Source of the DNA: Hyphomicrobiales bacterium
GTDB lineage: Bacteria > Pseudomonadota > Alphaproteobacteria > Rhizobiales > Rhizobiaceae
NCBI GenBank assembly: GCA_900470155.1
Contig: UBZT01000004.1
Location: 480,713 to 544,712, forward strand
Reading direction: 5' to 3'
Length of the DNA: 64,000 bases
The translations under genes and the position numbers were made by a program. Below are positions 1-7,046 of this stretch, piece by piece. The notes below the pieces were generated by a model that did not search any database, was not told where the DNA came from, and was given only the letters and a program-made list of their open reading frames with translations. Within the stretch, counting starts at the first letter, position 1; every line of letters starts with the position of its first letter.

Positions 1-167
1 TGCTGGAAGCGGAGGGCCCGTCGTTCGAAGATCCGTCAAGGACGGAGGTCTATCGCGATGTCATTCATTTCCACGATGATGATCACCGGTCGTTCTCCGG
101 CAGCGTCCGCAAGCCGGATGGCAGTTTCCATGTTTTCATGACCAGCGAAAGCAAGCGCCGCGCCTGA
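1..167 (+). CDS. DUF1579-like protein, C-terminal fragment
   Basis: An open frame enters from the left edge (codons in phase from base 3) and stops at TGA 165-167, giving about 54 residues. The sequence VYRDVIHFHDDDHRSF followed by a short tail ending in MTSESKRRA resembles the C-terminus of DUF1579 proteins, small soluble beta-rich proteins of unknown role that often sit next to VOC-family genes, as here. It lies 22 bases upstream of the VOC gene, so the two are probably co-transcribed. Only the last third is visible. The family call rests on this tail and the neighbourhood. Confidence 0.55.
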   Translation, partial: LEAEGPSFEDPSRTEVYRDVIHFHDDDHRSFSGSVRKPDGSFHVFMTSESKRRA

Positions 168-189
168 AGCGGCCAACAGGGAGAACACC

Positions 190-975
190 ATGCACAGCAT
201 GCACGGCAAGTTTATCTGGTATGAACTGATGACCAGCGATACCGCTGGGGCGGCGAAATTCTATGGCGAGGTTGCCGGTTGGACCGCCAAGGACAGCGGC
301 ATGCCGGATATGGACTACACCATCCTGTCGATTGCCGGCTCCGAAATGGGTGTCGCCGGCATGCTGGCCCTGACCGACGAGGTCAAGGCGCGCGGCGTTC
401 CCTCGAATTGGACCGGCTATGTCGCCGTCGACAATGTCGACCGGGTGGCTGATCACTTCGTCAGCGATGGCGGCAAGGTGATGCATGGCCCGATCGACAT
501 CCATGGTGTCGGCCGCTTTGCCGTGCTTGCCGATCCCCAGGGTGCCGTCCTTGCCGTGATGACACCGATCATTCCGGCCGGCGGCGTGCCGCCCGAACCG
601 GCCCCCGATACGCCCGGCACCTTTGGCTGGCGCGAACTGATGGCCCGCAACGGCGCGGAAGCCTTCGATTTTTATGCCGGCATCTTCGGCTGGCAGAAGG
701 ATACCAGCGTCGACATGGGCCCGATGGGCGTCTACCAGCTGTTTCGCAAGGACGATCAGGTGATCGGCGGCATGATGACCAAGCCGGCCGAGGTGCCGCT
801 TCCCTGCTGGGGTTATTACATCAATGTCGATGCGATCGACGCGGCCGTCGCGCGCGTGACGAACGCCGGCGGCACGGTGATCCAGGAACCGATGGAAGTC
901 CCCGGTCCTGCTTGGATCATCCAGGCCATCGACCCCCAGGGTGCCTATTTCGCCCTCGTCGCGCCCAAGCGCTAA
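190..975 (+). CDS. VOC (glyoxalase/bleomycin-resistance) family protein, two-domain
   Basis: The 261-residue product has two vicinal-oxygen-chelate modules, about residues 5-122 and 135-258. Each opens with a similar beta-strand (FIWYELMTSDTAGAAKFYGEVAGW and FGWRELMARNGAEAFDFYAGIFGW, repeat halves). The ATG at 190 follows GGGAGA at a good distance; a second ATG at 199 is possible. VOC proteins bind a metal and act on small electrophiles or as sequestering proteins. The substrate cannot be told from sequence. It follows a DUF1579-like gene closely, a pairing common in rhizobia, and is probably cytoplasmic, as there is no signal peptide. Confidence 0.85.
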   Translation: MHSMHGKFIWYELMTSDTAGAAKFYGEVAGWTAKDSGMPDMDYTILSIAGSEMGVAGMLALTDEVKARGVPSNWTGYVAVDNVDRVADHFVSDGGKVMHGPIDIHGVGRFAVLADPQGAVLAVMTPIIPAGGVPPEPAPDTPGTFGWRELMARNGAEAFDFYAGIFGWQKDTSVDMGPMGVYQLFRKDDQVIGGMMTKPAEVPLPCWGYYINVDAIDAAVARVTNAGGTVIQEPMEVPGPAWIIQAIDPQGAYFALVAPKR

Positions 976-1033
976 CGGCTTTTGCCGGGCAGCTTGTCGC
1001 TCGTGCCACATTGACGCGCGCGCCGCGCCTTGG

Positions 1034-1156
1034 CCCCTCACCCTGACCCTCTCCCCGCAGGCGGGGAGAGGGGAAAGATACGTTTGTACCGGTACGCCGG
1101 CCAAGCCCGTCCTTCTCGCCGCCTGCGGGGAGAAGGTGGCGGCAGCCGGATGAGGG
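1034..1156. repeat. RIME-like intergenic mosaic repeat, copy A
   Basis: The element contains two large hairpins. The first pairs 1047-1058 with 1061-1072 (perfect 12-bp stem). The second pairs 1111-1122 with 1125-1136 (one mismatch). The ends are inverted (CCCCTCA... and ...TGAGGGG). Its right half is nearly identical to the element at 41674-41790. The two-palindrome layout matches the Rhizobium-specific intergenic mosaic elements. The rest of 976-1359 shows no gene. The hairpins may also terminate transcription from the VOC gene. Confidence 0.7.
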
Positions 1157-1359
1157 GCAGCCGCGCAGACAGCCTGATGAGAGGCAAGGCGCGACATTCG
1201 GACGAGGGGCACACCGGCAAGGAACAAGGCGCAAACAACGGCTTGCCCGACAGGCGAGACGCAGCTGTCGGCGGGATCGAACACGATCGGGTATCTGGAA
1301 AACGCGCCCGATGCGAAAGGCGCAGTCCGACGGCAGGACCGCAAATGGGCCGGTCGGTA

Positions 1360-1593
1360 TTATGCTTTTGTGGCGGCGGTCTTGCGCGGCGCGCGTGTCT
1401 TCTTCGGTGCCGGCGGTGTCACGGTCTGCTCGGCTTCGCGCTGCATGCGCAGGGCCCTCAGCGCTTCGGTCTTGCGATCGCGCTGCTTGACTTCCTGCTC
1501 GATGATCGCGCGCGCGGCGCTGTCGGTCGTCGTCGCCTTGTCCTGGGCGGCAACCTTCTCAGGCTTGAAAAATTTGTCCTTGGTCGCTGTCAT
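1360..1593 (-). CDS. Small basic conserved hypothetical protein
   Basis: The 77-residue product begins MTATKDKFFKPEKVAAQDKA and ends in a lysine/arginine/alanine-rich tail (KKTRAPRKTAATKA). The ATG at 1593 follows GGAAGGACGGAT, a strong ribosome site; an in-frame ATG further upstream has no such support. The middle is a charged helix (about residues 20-55) with QRDRKTEALRALRMQRE. Proteins of this shape are widespread in rhizobia with no known function, and some are labelled regulators without evidence. The basic tail would allow nucleic-acid binding, but this is inference. Confidence 0.7.
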   Translation of the reverse strand: MTATKDKFFKPEKVAAQDKATTTDSAARAIIEQEVKQRDRKTEALRALRMQREAEQTVTPPAPKKTRAPRKTAATKA

Positions 1594-1741
1594 ATCCGTC
1601 CTTCCTCCACGGTATGGGCCTGAAGCTTCAGGCATCCACGGTATCGGTCATCGTTGTTTGATGGGGTCGCTCGGGTGGCCGGCGACCTGAGAGGCAGGCA
1701 GCGGCGGGCGCGCCAGAGGCGCGCGCCCGAACCCATGGCCC

Positions 1742-1981
1742 TTAGCGGGCGGGGCGCAGCACCTTCTTCGGTGCCGGCAGCAGGCCTTCGCGCTGCAGCT
1801 TCTTGCGCTGGAGCTTGCGCTGGCGACGAATGGCTTCAGCCTTTTCGCGTGTGCGCTTTTCCGAAGGCTTCTCATAAGCGCTGCGGGTCTTCATTTCACG
1901 GAACAGGCCTTCGCGCTGCATCTTCTTCTTGAGAACGCGCAGGGCTTGGTCGACATTGTTATCTCGGACGAGGACTTGCAA
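1742..1981 (-). CDS. rpsU: 30S ribosomal protein S21
   Basis: The 79-residue product, read from a TTG start at 1981, begins (M)[20 protein letters not shown] and matches the bS21 family, a small-subunit protein near the mRNA exit/anti-Shine-Dalgarno region. The TTG start is preceded by GGAAAGGAAG; the frame is open further upstream, but that part has no S21 homology. The C-terminus extends past the E. coli length with a basic tail ([14 protein letters not shown]), as is usual in alphaproteobacteria. It is downstream of cspA on the same strand, separated by a terminator. Confidence 0.95.
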   Translation of the reverse strand: MQVLVRDNNVDQALRVLKKKMQREGLFREMKTRSAYEKPSEKRTREKAEAIRRQRKLQRKKLQREGLLPAPKKVLRPAR

Positions 1982-2118
1982 ATTCGCTTCCTTTCCGGGC
2001 TGTGGGCCCGCGAGTTTGAATGGACGGACAATGGGGATGAACAGCAAATGCGCCATTCCCCTCGAAAGATCCCGGAAAAGAGCCGAAATCGCTAAAATTG
2101 GCCTCTCGGCCGAAAACA

Positions 2119-2144
2119 ATAAAAAGGCCGGGAAAACCCGACCT
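2119..2144 (-). terminator. Rho-independent terminator after cspA
   Basis: On the minus strand an 8-bp stem (2137-2144 with 2125-2132, one G-U pair, loop of four) is followed by a run of U residues (2119-2125). It lies about 60 bases past the cspA stop and before rpsU, so it should end or reduce cspA transcripts. Confidence 0.8.
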
Positions 2145-2204
2145 CTTCCTGTCACTCAGCCGACCGTTCCGGAAAATCCGTGGCCGGCAGGGCGAGCGAC
2201 AAAA

Positions 2205-2414
2205 TCAAGCGGCGCGAAGGTTGTCGGCAGAGCTCTTGCCCGTGCGCTTGTCCTTGACGATTTCGTATTCGACCTTCTGACCTTCGGTCAGTTCGCGCAT
2301 GCCCGAACGCTCGACGGCAGAGATATGAACGAAAACGTCAGCAGAACCTTCGTCAGGCTGAATGAAGCCGAAGCCCTTGGTGCTGTTGAACCACTTAACG
2401 GTACCTGTGCTCAT
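2205..2414 (-). CDS. cspA: Cold-shock protein (CspA family)
   Basis: The 69-residue product is a single OB-fold cold-shock domain with both RNA-binding motifs visible: KGFGFI (residues 13-18, RNP1) and VFVHIS (27-32, RNP2). It binds single-stranded RNA/DNA and acts as an RNA chaperone in the cytoplasm. The ATG at 2414 is preceded by GAAAGGGAATCGTT. A long untranslated leader and a promoter can be seen upstream, typical of cold-shock mRNAs. The paralogue cannot be assigned; rhizobia carry several. Confidence 0.95.
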   Translation of the reverse strand: MSTGTVKWFNSTKGFGFIQPDEGSADVFVHISAVERSGMRELTEGQKVEYEIVKDKRTGKSSADNLRAA

Positions 2415-2539
2415 AACGATTCCCTTTCAATCGTTGGACTAACCGGAGAGATATTCGACCGGCCTATCGATCTTGAGAGGAAATCTGGCGTGCGCCGCTG
2501 GCGCGTAGACAAAGGTCACTAGCAATCTTCGATGGGCGC

Positions 2540-2568
2540 AATATAGACTGCCAGCGGTCAAACACAAG
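2540..2568 (-). promoter_or_regulatory. Predicted cspA promoter
   Basis: On the minus strand a CTTGTG box (2563-2568) and a TATATT box (2540-2545) are 17 bases apart, close to the alphaproteobacterial sigma-70 pattern. Transcription would start near 2533, leaving a leader of roughly 120 bases before the cspA ATG. This length is usual for cold-shock transcripts. Confidence 0.5.
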
Positions 2569-2884
2569 AAAAAAGGCCGATGCCCCCTTGGCGGCGCTTC
2601 CCCATACAGAGAATGCGCCGGGCGATCAGGCTGTTTTTACAGGTGTAACCAGCGGTTTGCAGAGGATGATTTCGTCCGGCGCGGATTGCGAGGTGGGCAA
2701 GGGCGGAGGCATCGATGCTCCGGATTTGGCGCGACACCGGATTTCTCCGTCGACCATGCGTCCTCTGCAAAAACAGTACGACGAATCTGCGGGCTTCCTG
2801 CTACACGAAAGCGCTCGCCTCGCCGAGTTCGCCCGCCGAGATGGCGTGCGCTGACCCATTCAACGCTACCGACAGGCCCATCCG
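2569..2884. other. Stretch without a confident gene
   Basis: No reading frame here is convincing. A short minus-strand frame (2626-2757, about 43 codons) has an AGAGGA ribosome-site-like sequence before its ATG, and a weak hairpin with a U-run follows at about 2571-2591. This could be a small transcript, but composition and homology give no support. Confidence 0.3.
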
Positions 2885-3376
2885 ATGCAGAAGTTCCTTT
2901 CCGCAGCAGTCATCCTGCTGCTCTCCGCCACCACGTCGCTCGCCGGCGAATTTGCGTTCCCGTCCGACGCGCCGGTGGCAACCGTGACCATTCCCGATAG
3001 CTGGCAACCGTCCGAGACCGAATACGGCGTCGAAGGCACGTCCGATGACGGCGGCACCTATATCTCGCTCGACATCGCCGGCGACAGCGACATGGACGCG
3101 GTGATGACGCAGGTCTTCGCCTTCCTGTCCGAAAACGGCGTCGAGCCGGATCCGGCAACCCAGAAGGACAGCAAGGACACGCTGAACGGCATGCCGTTCG
3201 AGGCGATCGACTGGCAGGGCAAGGACAAGGACGGCCCGGTTTCCATCGGCGTCGGCATTATCGGCCTGTCGGCCGAAAAGATCGCCATCGTCACCTATTG
3301 GGCATCGGTCGAAACCGAAGACAAGAATTTGCCGGAGGTCGGCAAGATTCTCGCGACTGTCAAGCCGGTCAAGTAA
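2885..3376 (+). CDS. Secreted conserved hypothetical protein
   Basis: The 163-residue product starts with a clear Sec signal peptide (MQKFLSAAVILLLSATTSLAG, cleavage likely after about residue 20), so the mature protein should be periplasmic. The rest is acidic, with alternating hydrophobic beta-strands (VATVTIPDSW, PVSIGVGIIGL, KIAIVTYWAS) and no cysteine or catalytic motif. I do not recognise a characterised family. It stands alone between cspA and a desaturase and is followed by a strong terminator, so it is probably monocistronic. Confidence 0.75.
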   Translation: MQKFLSAAVILLLSATTSLAGEFAFPSDAPVATVTIPDSWQPSETEYGVEGTSDDGGTYISLDIAGDSDMDAVMTQVFAFLSENGVEPDPATQKDSKDTLNGMPFEAIDWQGKDKDGPVSIGVGIIGLSAEKIAIVTYWASVETEDKNLPEVGKILATVKPVK

Positions 3377-3399
3377 GCCGGGCACCAAAGCCGGCAACA

Positions 3400-3430
3400 A
3401 CAGGTGGCGGGAGCCGCCGCCACCTGTTTT
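3400..3430 (+). terminator. Terminator of the secreted protein gene
   Basis: A perfect 11-bp stem (3400-3410 with 3417-3427, loop of six) is followed directly by TTT. It lies 24 bases after the stop codon. The remaining bases to 3716 show no gene and presumably hold the desaturase promoter. Confidence 0.75.
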
Positions 3431-3716
3431 CGACCAAGGTTCGGCATTTAAAGGCCGGGTTGAGCGCCCCTGGTTTTTCCGGCTGCGTCTATTTGCGGCA
3501 GCGGAATTGGTTTCTTTTACCGCCAAAAAAGGCTAGGGGAGCTTAACCCCGCGCTGATGACCGTCCGGGGAACCATGTTTCGGGATGATCTGAAAGCACT
3601 ATGACGATGGACACTGCTGCCCACAATTCGTGCGTCTACCGCGCTGCTCTTGCAGTCACGTCGGCTTCGGCCGCCGCCTCTGCGCCTCTTGCGAGCCAAG
3701 AGATCGGAGGGCGTTC

Positions 3717-4769
3717 ATGAGCGCGGCTCTGGAATTTTCCGCCGAGGCGGCCGATGTGGACGACAGCCGCGACGCCAAGGCGTGGTTGAAGATCATCAAC
3801 GCCTATCGCCAGCCGAATCTCAAGCGCAGCACGTTTGAGCTCGGCGTGACCTGCCTTGCCTTCGTGCTGCTCTGGGTCGCCAGCTGGGCGCTTCTGCACT
3901 ACGGCTACTGGGCGGGCCTGCTCCTGACCATCCCGGCTGCGGCCTTCCTGCTGCGCCTGTTCATCATCCAGCATGATTGCGGCCACGGCGCGTTTTTTGC
4001 CCGCCGCCGTTTCGACGATTGGACCGGCCGCATTCTCGGCGTGTTCACGCTGACCCCCTATGACTACTGGCGTCGCGCCCATGCCGAGCATCATGCCTCG
4101 GCCGGCAATCTCGACGAACGCGGCATTGGCGACATCACCACGCTGACGGTTGCCGAATACAAGGCGCTGTCGGCCCGTGGCCGTCTCCTCTATCGCCTCT
4201 ATCGCCATCCGCTGGTTCTGTTCGGCATCGGCCCGGCCTGGGTCTTCCTGCTCAAGCAGCGCCTGCCATTCGGCATGATGCGCTCGGGCGCACTGCCCTG
4301 GATCTCGACCATGGCCACCAATGTCGGCATGGTGGTGCTTGCCGCGATCCTGATCTGGGCCGTCGGCCTTGGTCCCTTCCTCGCCGTGCATCTGCCGATC
4401 GTGCTGATGGCGGGAGCCGCCGGCATCTGGCTGTTCTATGTCCAGCACCAGTTTGAGGACACCCATTGGTCGAACCCTCCGGCATGGCAGTTCCAGCACG
4501 CGGCTTTGCATGGCGCCTCGCACTATGACCTGCCCTGGGGCCTGCGTTGGCTGACCGGCTATATCGGCGTGCATCACGTGCATCACCTGTCGAGCAAGGT
4601 TCCCTATTACCGCCTGCCGGAAGTCCTGCGCGATCATCCCGAGCTGCGCGGCATCAGCCGCATCACCCTGCGCGAAAGCTTCGCCTGCGTGAAGCTGGTC
4701 CTCTGGGACGAAAAGCTCGGCCGCCTGGTGTCCTTTCGCGAAGCCAATCGCAAGCCCGTCGCGGTGTGA
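3717..4769 (+). CDS. Membrane fatty acid desaturase
   Basis: The 350-residue product has the three histidine boxes of membrane desaturases: HDCGH (residues 86-90), HAEHH (122-126) and HVHHL (288-292), which together hold the di-iron centre. Hydrophobic segments at about 42-85 and 195-240 form the membrane part. The ATG at 3717 is chosen because GGAGGG precedes it by six bases and homology begins there, although the frame is open 29 codons upstream. The family inserts double bonds into acyl chains; the box spacing and TLTVAEY segment resemble bacterial DesA-like acyl-lipid enzymes. Position specificity cannot be read. It is followed by a terminator. Confidence 0.88.
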   Translation: MSAALEFSAEAADVDDSRDAKAWLKIINAYRQPNLKRSTFELGVTCLAFVLLWVASWALLHYGYWAGLLLTIPAAAFLLRLFIIQHDCGHGAFFARRRFDDWTGRILGVFTLTPYDYWRRAHAEHHASAGNLDERGIGDITTLTVAEYKALSARGRLLYRLYRHPLVLFGIGPAWVFLLKQRLPFGMMRSGALPWISTMATNVGMVVLAAILIWAVGLGPFLAVHLPIVLMAGAAGIWLFYVQHQFEDTHWSNPPAWQFQHAALHGASHYDLPWGLRWLTGYIGVHHVHHLSSKVPYYRLPEVLRDHPELRGISRITLRESFACVKLVLWDEKLGRLVSFREANRKPVAV

Positions 4770-4793
4770 TCGACCAGTCAGTTGACTGAAACG

Positions 4794-4823
4794 AGGGGAG
4801 GGCGGATCGCTCTCCCCTTTTTT
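4794..4823 (+). terminator. Terminator of the desaturase gene
   Basis: The stem GGGGAG (4795-4800) pairs with CTCCCC (4812-4817), with A4794 and T4818 extending it, and is followed by TTTTTT. It separates the desaturase from the convergent brnA gene. Confidence 0.8.
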
Positions 4824-4824
4824 G

Positions 4825-5133
4825 TCAGAGCCCCACGGCCTTGCGCAGCGCTTCGTTCATCCGCGATTGCCAGCCATCGCCGGTAGCCCTGAAGCGCGCG
4901 ATTACCTCGGCATCGAGCCGGATGCTGATCGCCTGTTTCGGCGTCTCCGATTTCGGTCGTCCGGCAAGCTTGCGGTCGATCGCTTCGGCGATATCGGGAT
5001 ATACCTCGCGAAACGGCCGGAATTCCTTCAGCTCGTCGTCGGTCGCTTCCGGATTGTCGTCCACTTCATCCCAATCGCTGCGTGAATAGCCGCGGCCTTC
5101 TGCAAAGGCTTTCAAAGTCTTTTGGCGCTTCAT
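4825..5133 (-). CDS. brnA: BrnA-family antitoxin
   Basis: The 102-residue product ends in the ribbon-helix-helix region typical of BrnA (ISIRLDAEVIARFRATGDGW then QSRMNEALRKAV, about residues 68-100). BrnA neutralises BrnT and, with it, represses the operon. The ATG overlaps the brnT stop as ATGA, so the two are translationally coupled, with toxin first as is usual for this type. The N-terminal half is acidic, consistent with toxin binding. Confidence 0.88.
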   Translation of the reverse strand: MKRQKTLKAFAEGRGYSRSDWDEVDDNPEATDDELKEFRPFREVYPDIAEAIDRKLAGRPKSETPKQAISIRLDAEVIARFRATGDGWQSRMNEALRKAVGL

Positions 5134-5378
5134 AGGATCAGTCTCCTTTCCTGCACGTTTGCCGGGCGCATTGAGATAACGGATAGACCTTGTGAGCCGA
5201 GCAAAAGAAAGATCACCGCGATCGTTCCGTCTTCGAGCCGTCCGATTGCCTGTTGTCGTCCGCGCTTGGCTGGCCGGATGACGGCCGTCGAGAAAAAGTC
5301 CAGCGACAGGTCGGCGAAATCGAGCCCGTGCTTGTCGAGATTGGCGAGCCGTTTCGTTTCATCCCAGACGATCATCAT
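5130..5378 (-). CDS. brnT: BrnT-family ribonuclease toxin
   Basis: The 82-residue product shows the BrnT signature: the start VWDETKRLANLDKHGLDFAD, a central phenylalanine-rich strand, and the C-terminal VISMRPANVQERRLI, equivalent to the RxAxxxE region. BrnT is a RelE-like fold ribonuclease that arrests translation. Two ATG codons (5378, 5375) are possible. No Shine-Dalgarno sequence precedes them, and an operator-like palindrome sits immediately upstream, suggesting a leaderless or very short leader mRNA. Confidence 0.88.
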   Translation of the reverse strand: MMIVWDETKRLANLDKHGLDFADLSLDFFSTAVIRPAKRGRQQAIGRLEDGTIAVIFLLLGSQGLSVISMRPANVQERRLIL

Positions 5379-5379
5379 A

Positions 5380-5399
5380 ATTTATGTATATACGGAAAT
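5380..5399. promoter_or_regulatory. Putative BrnTA operator/promoter palindrome
   Basis: An imperfect inverted repeat with arms ATTT...AAAT surrounds a perfect GTATATAC core (5386-5393). It abuts the brnT start codon and could hold the -10 element, so BrnA binding here would block transcription. Function is inferred from position. Confidence 0.45.
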
Positions 5400-5472
5400 T
5401 TCGCAAGCCGGTATTCCGGCTTTTGAGGGGGAATCGCCCTGAAACGACCCAGATGACGGCCAGCCAAAACCC

Positions 5473-5793
5473 TCAGCCGCGCTGCGGCAACAGGATTACC
5501 ATGGCGCCCACCAGGCAAATGGCCGCCCCCGCCAGATCGAACCGATCCGGCCGCTGCCCCTCGATCAGCCACAGCCAGGCGAGCGAGGCGGCTATGTAGA
5601 CGCCGCCATAGGCCGCATAGGCACGGCCGGCCGCGTCAGACGGCACGAGCGTCAGCAGGAAGGCAAACAGCGCCAGCGACAGAAGGCCAGGCGCCAGCCA
5701 TATTGGCGAATGGCCGAGGCGCCACCAGGCCCAGAAGGCAAAACAACCGGCAATTTCGGCAAGGGCGGCGCTGGCATAGATCAGAAAAAGCAT
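5473..5793 (-). CDS. YnfA/UPF0060-family membrane protein
   Basis: The 106-residue product has four hydrophobic segments (about residues 1-22, 32-52, 58-77, 85-104) and the family's start [20 protein letters not shown] and end [18 protein letters not shown]. Its length matches E. coli YnfA (108), a small-multidrug-resistance-like protein with an unclear transport role. The ATG at 5793 is preferred over a GTG 15 bases upstream because homology begins there. It stands between brnTA and the EAL gene with no clear operon partner. Confidence 0.9.
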   Translation of the reverse strand: MLFLIYASAALAEIAGCFAFWAWWRLGHSPIWLAPGLLSLALFAFLLTLVPSDAAGRAYAAYGGVYIAASLAWLWLIEGQRPDRFDLAGAAICLVGAMVILLPQRG

Positions 5794-5868
5794 GCCCGAC
5801 CCTGCCACGTGTGTTCCCGCACGTCCAGTATGCCCGCAGGTCGAGGAACGATACGCAGGCCGAGACTA

Positions 5869-6687
5869 TCAGCCGCTACGGCCCTGCAGGTTCAGCACAT
5901 GGCAGACCCGCGGCACCATCTCGGCCTCTTTCGGGAAGCAGACGAAATAGCCCTGGATGCTGTCGACCCCGAGATGCAGGGCGGCCTCCATCTGTGCCTC
6001 GCTTTCGACGCCGGATGCGGTGATCGTGATGCCGAGATCATGGCCAAGGCCGATCACATGGCGGATGATCGCCCGGTCGACCGTATTGGTCAGCGCATTG
6101 CGGATCAGGCTTCGGTCGATCTTCAGTCGGCTGAACGGATAGCGGCGCAGCGCCGACAGGCCGGCATAGGTGGCGCCGAAATTGTCGAGTGCCAGCGAAA
6201 AGCCGGAATAGCGCAACATTTCGATGGCAAGGCCCACCTCGACGGCATGCGATCCGTAAAGCGAATTCTCCGGCACTTCGATCTCGATCATGTCCGGCGA
6301 CAGCCGGTACATGTCGAGCATCGCGTTCAACCGGCCGGCCAGATCGCCGGAACAGAGGTCGAAGGCGGTGGTGTTGATGCTCAATCGCCCGAAATGATGG
6401 CCGTCGTCCTGCCACGCGGCCGCTTGGCGAATGGTGTTTTCGAGCACGAAGTTGCGGATCGACAGCGACATCGACGGGTCGCGGAAGATGCCGCGGAATT
6501 CCTGTGCCGCCGCCAGCTTGCCGGGCTCCGTGCGCCAGCGCAGCAAAGTCTCGAGACTGTCCACCTCCCGATGGCCGACCGAATAGATCGGCTGGTAGAT
6601 CAGCTCGAAGCGACCCTTCTCGAGGGCCCGTCTGGCATTGTTCACCAGCACGACATGGTTCAGGCCGCTATCCACGCTACACCTCAC
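5869..6687 (-). CDS. Degenerate EAL-domain protein
   Basis: The 272-residue product is a stand-alone EAL domain with no GGDEF, PAS or membrane part. Several conserved positions remain: E46 (in ETLLR), N105 (SINTT), the IEVPE segment, K189 (LKID) and Q245 (QGYF). However the second aspartate of the DDFG motif is asparagine (D168-N169) and the glutamate of the EGVE motif is serine (S225 in ASGVE). Both normally bind the catalytic metals, so cyclic-di-GMP hydrolysis is doubtful and a binding or regulatory role is more likely. The start is a GTG at 6687, with another GTG at 6675; neither has a strong ribosome site. Confidence 0.82.
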   Translation of the reverse strand: MRCSVDSGLNHVVLVNNARRALEKGRFELIYQPIYSVGHREVDSLETLLRWRTEPGKLAAAQEFRGIFRDPSMSLSIRNFVLENTIRQAAAWQDDGHHFGRLSINTTAFDLCSGDLAGRLNAMLDMYRLSPDMIEIEVPENSLYGSHAVEVGLAIEMLRYSGFSLALDNFGATYAGLSALRRYPFSRLKIDRSLIRNALTNTVDRAIIRHVIGLGHDLGITITASGVESEAQMEAALHLGVDSIQGYFVCFPKEAEMVPRVCHVLNLQGRSG

Positions 6688-6758
6688 ACAGGACCGGCAA
6701 AATGCCCGCCACCGATAATCTGCCGCTTATAACCCAGTATCCGTTGCGCTTCGGTGAA

Positions 6759-6947
6759 TCACCAGCCCCATTTCACGCTGAGGTTTAACGGGTCAAATAT
6801 TGTGGTTCCGTTGCACTGTGCTGGTCTGGAACAGCCGAAGCTTTCATCGGTGTAAATGCGCCCGTTGCCATATTGAATAAAAACAGAGACTTTCGGCCCT
6901 CGCAATTCATCTTGCCCGGGGGGGCGCCTTGAACAGGCGGGCGGCAA
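6759..6947 (-). other. Possible remnant of an outer-surface protein gene
   Basis: The region 6688-7046 has no complete gene. One minus-strand frame ends with beta-strand-like, aromatic-terminated sequence (VSVFIQYGNGRIYTDESF and a final LNLSVKWGW) that looks like the C-terminus of a beta-barrel or secreted protein. There is no start codon with a ribosome site, and base composition is more AT-rich than the flanks. It may be a decayed gene end; the evidence is weak. Confidence 0.2.
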
Positions 6948-7046
6948 GACACGTGCCTCACAAGACAGGAGACCATCAACAAGACAACAGGATGCAACCC
7001 TGTCGCCTTTGTTGTCGTCCTCGATCGTGTCAACGGGGATTCTGGC

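Noticed and set aside
2626..2757. A 43-codon minus-strand frame with a ribosome-site-like sequence
   Set aside because: No recognisable protein features and overlapping frames are equally open; kept only as a note.
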